Source: Domibacillus indicus
Lineage (GTDB): Bacteria > Bacillota > Bacilli > Bacillales > Domibacillaceae
DNA: 64,000 nt
Assembly (NCBI RefSeq): GCF_023715895.1
Contig: NZ_JAMBOO010000014.1
Location: 1-64,000 of the forward strand
Reading direction: 5' to 3'
Positions within the stretch are counted from its first letter, which is position 1, and each line of letters opens with the position of its first letter. The notes below the pieces were generated by a model. The model searched no databases and was not told the DNA's origin. It was given only the letters and a program-made list of their open reading frames with translations. The position numbers and the translations under genes are program-made. Below are positions 63,538 to 64,000 of the stretch, one piece after another.

Positions 63538-64000
63538 TATCGATAAAAGTATTTAAATATTATGCCTGTCAAAAGCCTAATACATTGCTTTTATAAAGAT
63601 ATGAGGCGGATTTCAACAGGGTTTCCCATTATGTTTTCACTTGTATTTTAAGTTAGGTTTGAGTATTCGTTGACTGCATTTTTCGTTTGATTAGAACTAT
63701 AAATTGAGAGAAAATCTTTATCTTTCCACGTGGTCTTCGAATGATGTGGATGAAAGTCTAAACTGTAAAATGTTAATGCAATCTGTTGACTTATAATAAT
63801 ATTTGTCTTACAATTAAACAAAAGAATAATTTAAAAGTTAATGAAACTAAGGTGATAAAAAAACACTAGTACAAATATTTAGAAAGTTAATTTGTTAAAT
63901 GTATACTTGTTTCTAAACAGATAATTAAACATGAGTTTGACCTAAATTCTTAGAAAGTTTTGAAAGGGATTACAAAAAGTAAAAAACCTTGTTAAGCGGG
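63538..64000. other. Right-edge intergenic DNA with an operator-controlled promoter
   Basis: No gene is visible in 460 bp. The promoter at 63786 reads rightwards, so its gene starts beyond the window or after a long leader. Confidence 0.5.
63786..63822 (+). promoter_or_regulatory. Third promoter with the 21-bp operator
   Basis: TTGACT (63786-63791) and TACAAT (63809-63814) are 17 bp apart; TTTGTCTTACAAT...ACAAA at 63802-63822 repeats the kdgD operator with one base changed (T for A after TTTGTCTTACAAT). Confidence 0.72.

Overview
The window looks like a chromosomal segment of a low- to mid-GC member of the Bacillaceae. Pointers are strong Shine-Dalgarno sequences with frequent GTG/TTG starts, a Sda sporulation-checkpoint protein, a DUF1540 protein, perfect and near-perfect CcpA (cre) boxes, Bacillus-type Fur boxes, a glycine riboswitch and a glucarate/galactarate cluster equivalent to Bacillus subtilis ycbCDEFGH. 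I cannot fix the genus from sequence alone. Coordinates of starts were chosen from ribosome binding sites where several were possible.

Layout. 1-2500: accessory, AT-rich DNA with the edge of an IS3-type element, a tyrosine recombinase beside a large palindrome, and sda. 2500-10500: a class A penicillin-binding protein with a long Glu/Lys/Gln tail, an MFS exporter, small hypothetical/immunity-like genes (one frameshifted at an (AT)4 tract), and a glycine-riboswitch-controlled amino acid permease. 10900-12370: a TnpB-only IS200/IS605-type element. 12487-17152: a frameshifted 2-oxo acid decarboxylase and a TetR-controlled ABC-2 exporter. 17500-24450: DUF1540, then a divergent Fur-controlled hydroxamate/citrate-type siderophore uptake system (binding protein, two permeases, ATPase, Fe-S reductase) followed by an HpaB-family monooxygenase. 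24700-29500: a hypothetical protein, M14 carboxypeptidase, EamA transporter with divergent LysR regulator, and an isolated 5S rRNA.

29960-52152 is the most interesting part. larE-larB-larC1-larC2, which make the nickel-pincer (NPN) cofactor, lie directly upstream of an 18-gene co-directional operon. It encodes a TRAP transporter with two binding proteins, a LarA-superfamily protein, an IlvD/Edd-family dehydratase, an IclR regulator, two FAH-family proteins, a split UxaA/GarD-type dehydratase, 2-oxoglutarate-semialdehyde dehydrogenase, galactonate dehydratase, a DHDPS-family aldolase, an unidentified protein, a 2-hydroxyacid dehydrogenase, KDG kinase and KDPG aldolase. I read it as uptake of sugar acids (aldonates), nickel-dependent C2 epimerisation, dehydration to 2-keto-3-deoxy acids, then either a Weimberg-type route to 2-oxoglutarate or cleavage to pyruvate.

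52500-64000: a PadR/DUF4188 pair and then the galactarate/glucarate locus: garD, an unassigned transporter and a GntR regulator, gudD and gudP on the minus strand, with kdgD and a second semialdehyde dehydrogenase diverging on the plus strand. Three copies of one 21-bp operator overlap three promoters of identical geometry; the third points off the right edge. Both islands converge on 2-oxoglutarate semialdehyde, so the region is a roughly 30-kb sugar-acid catabolic block.
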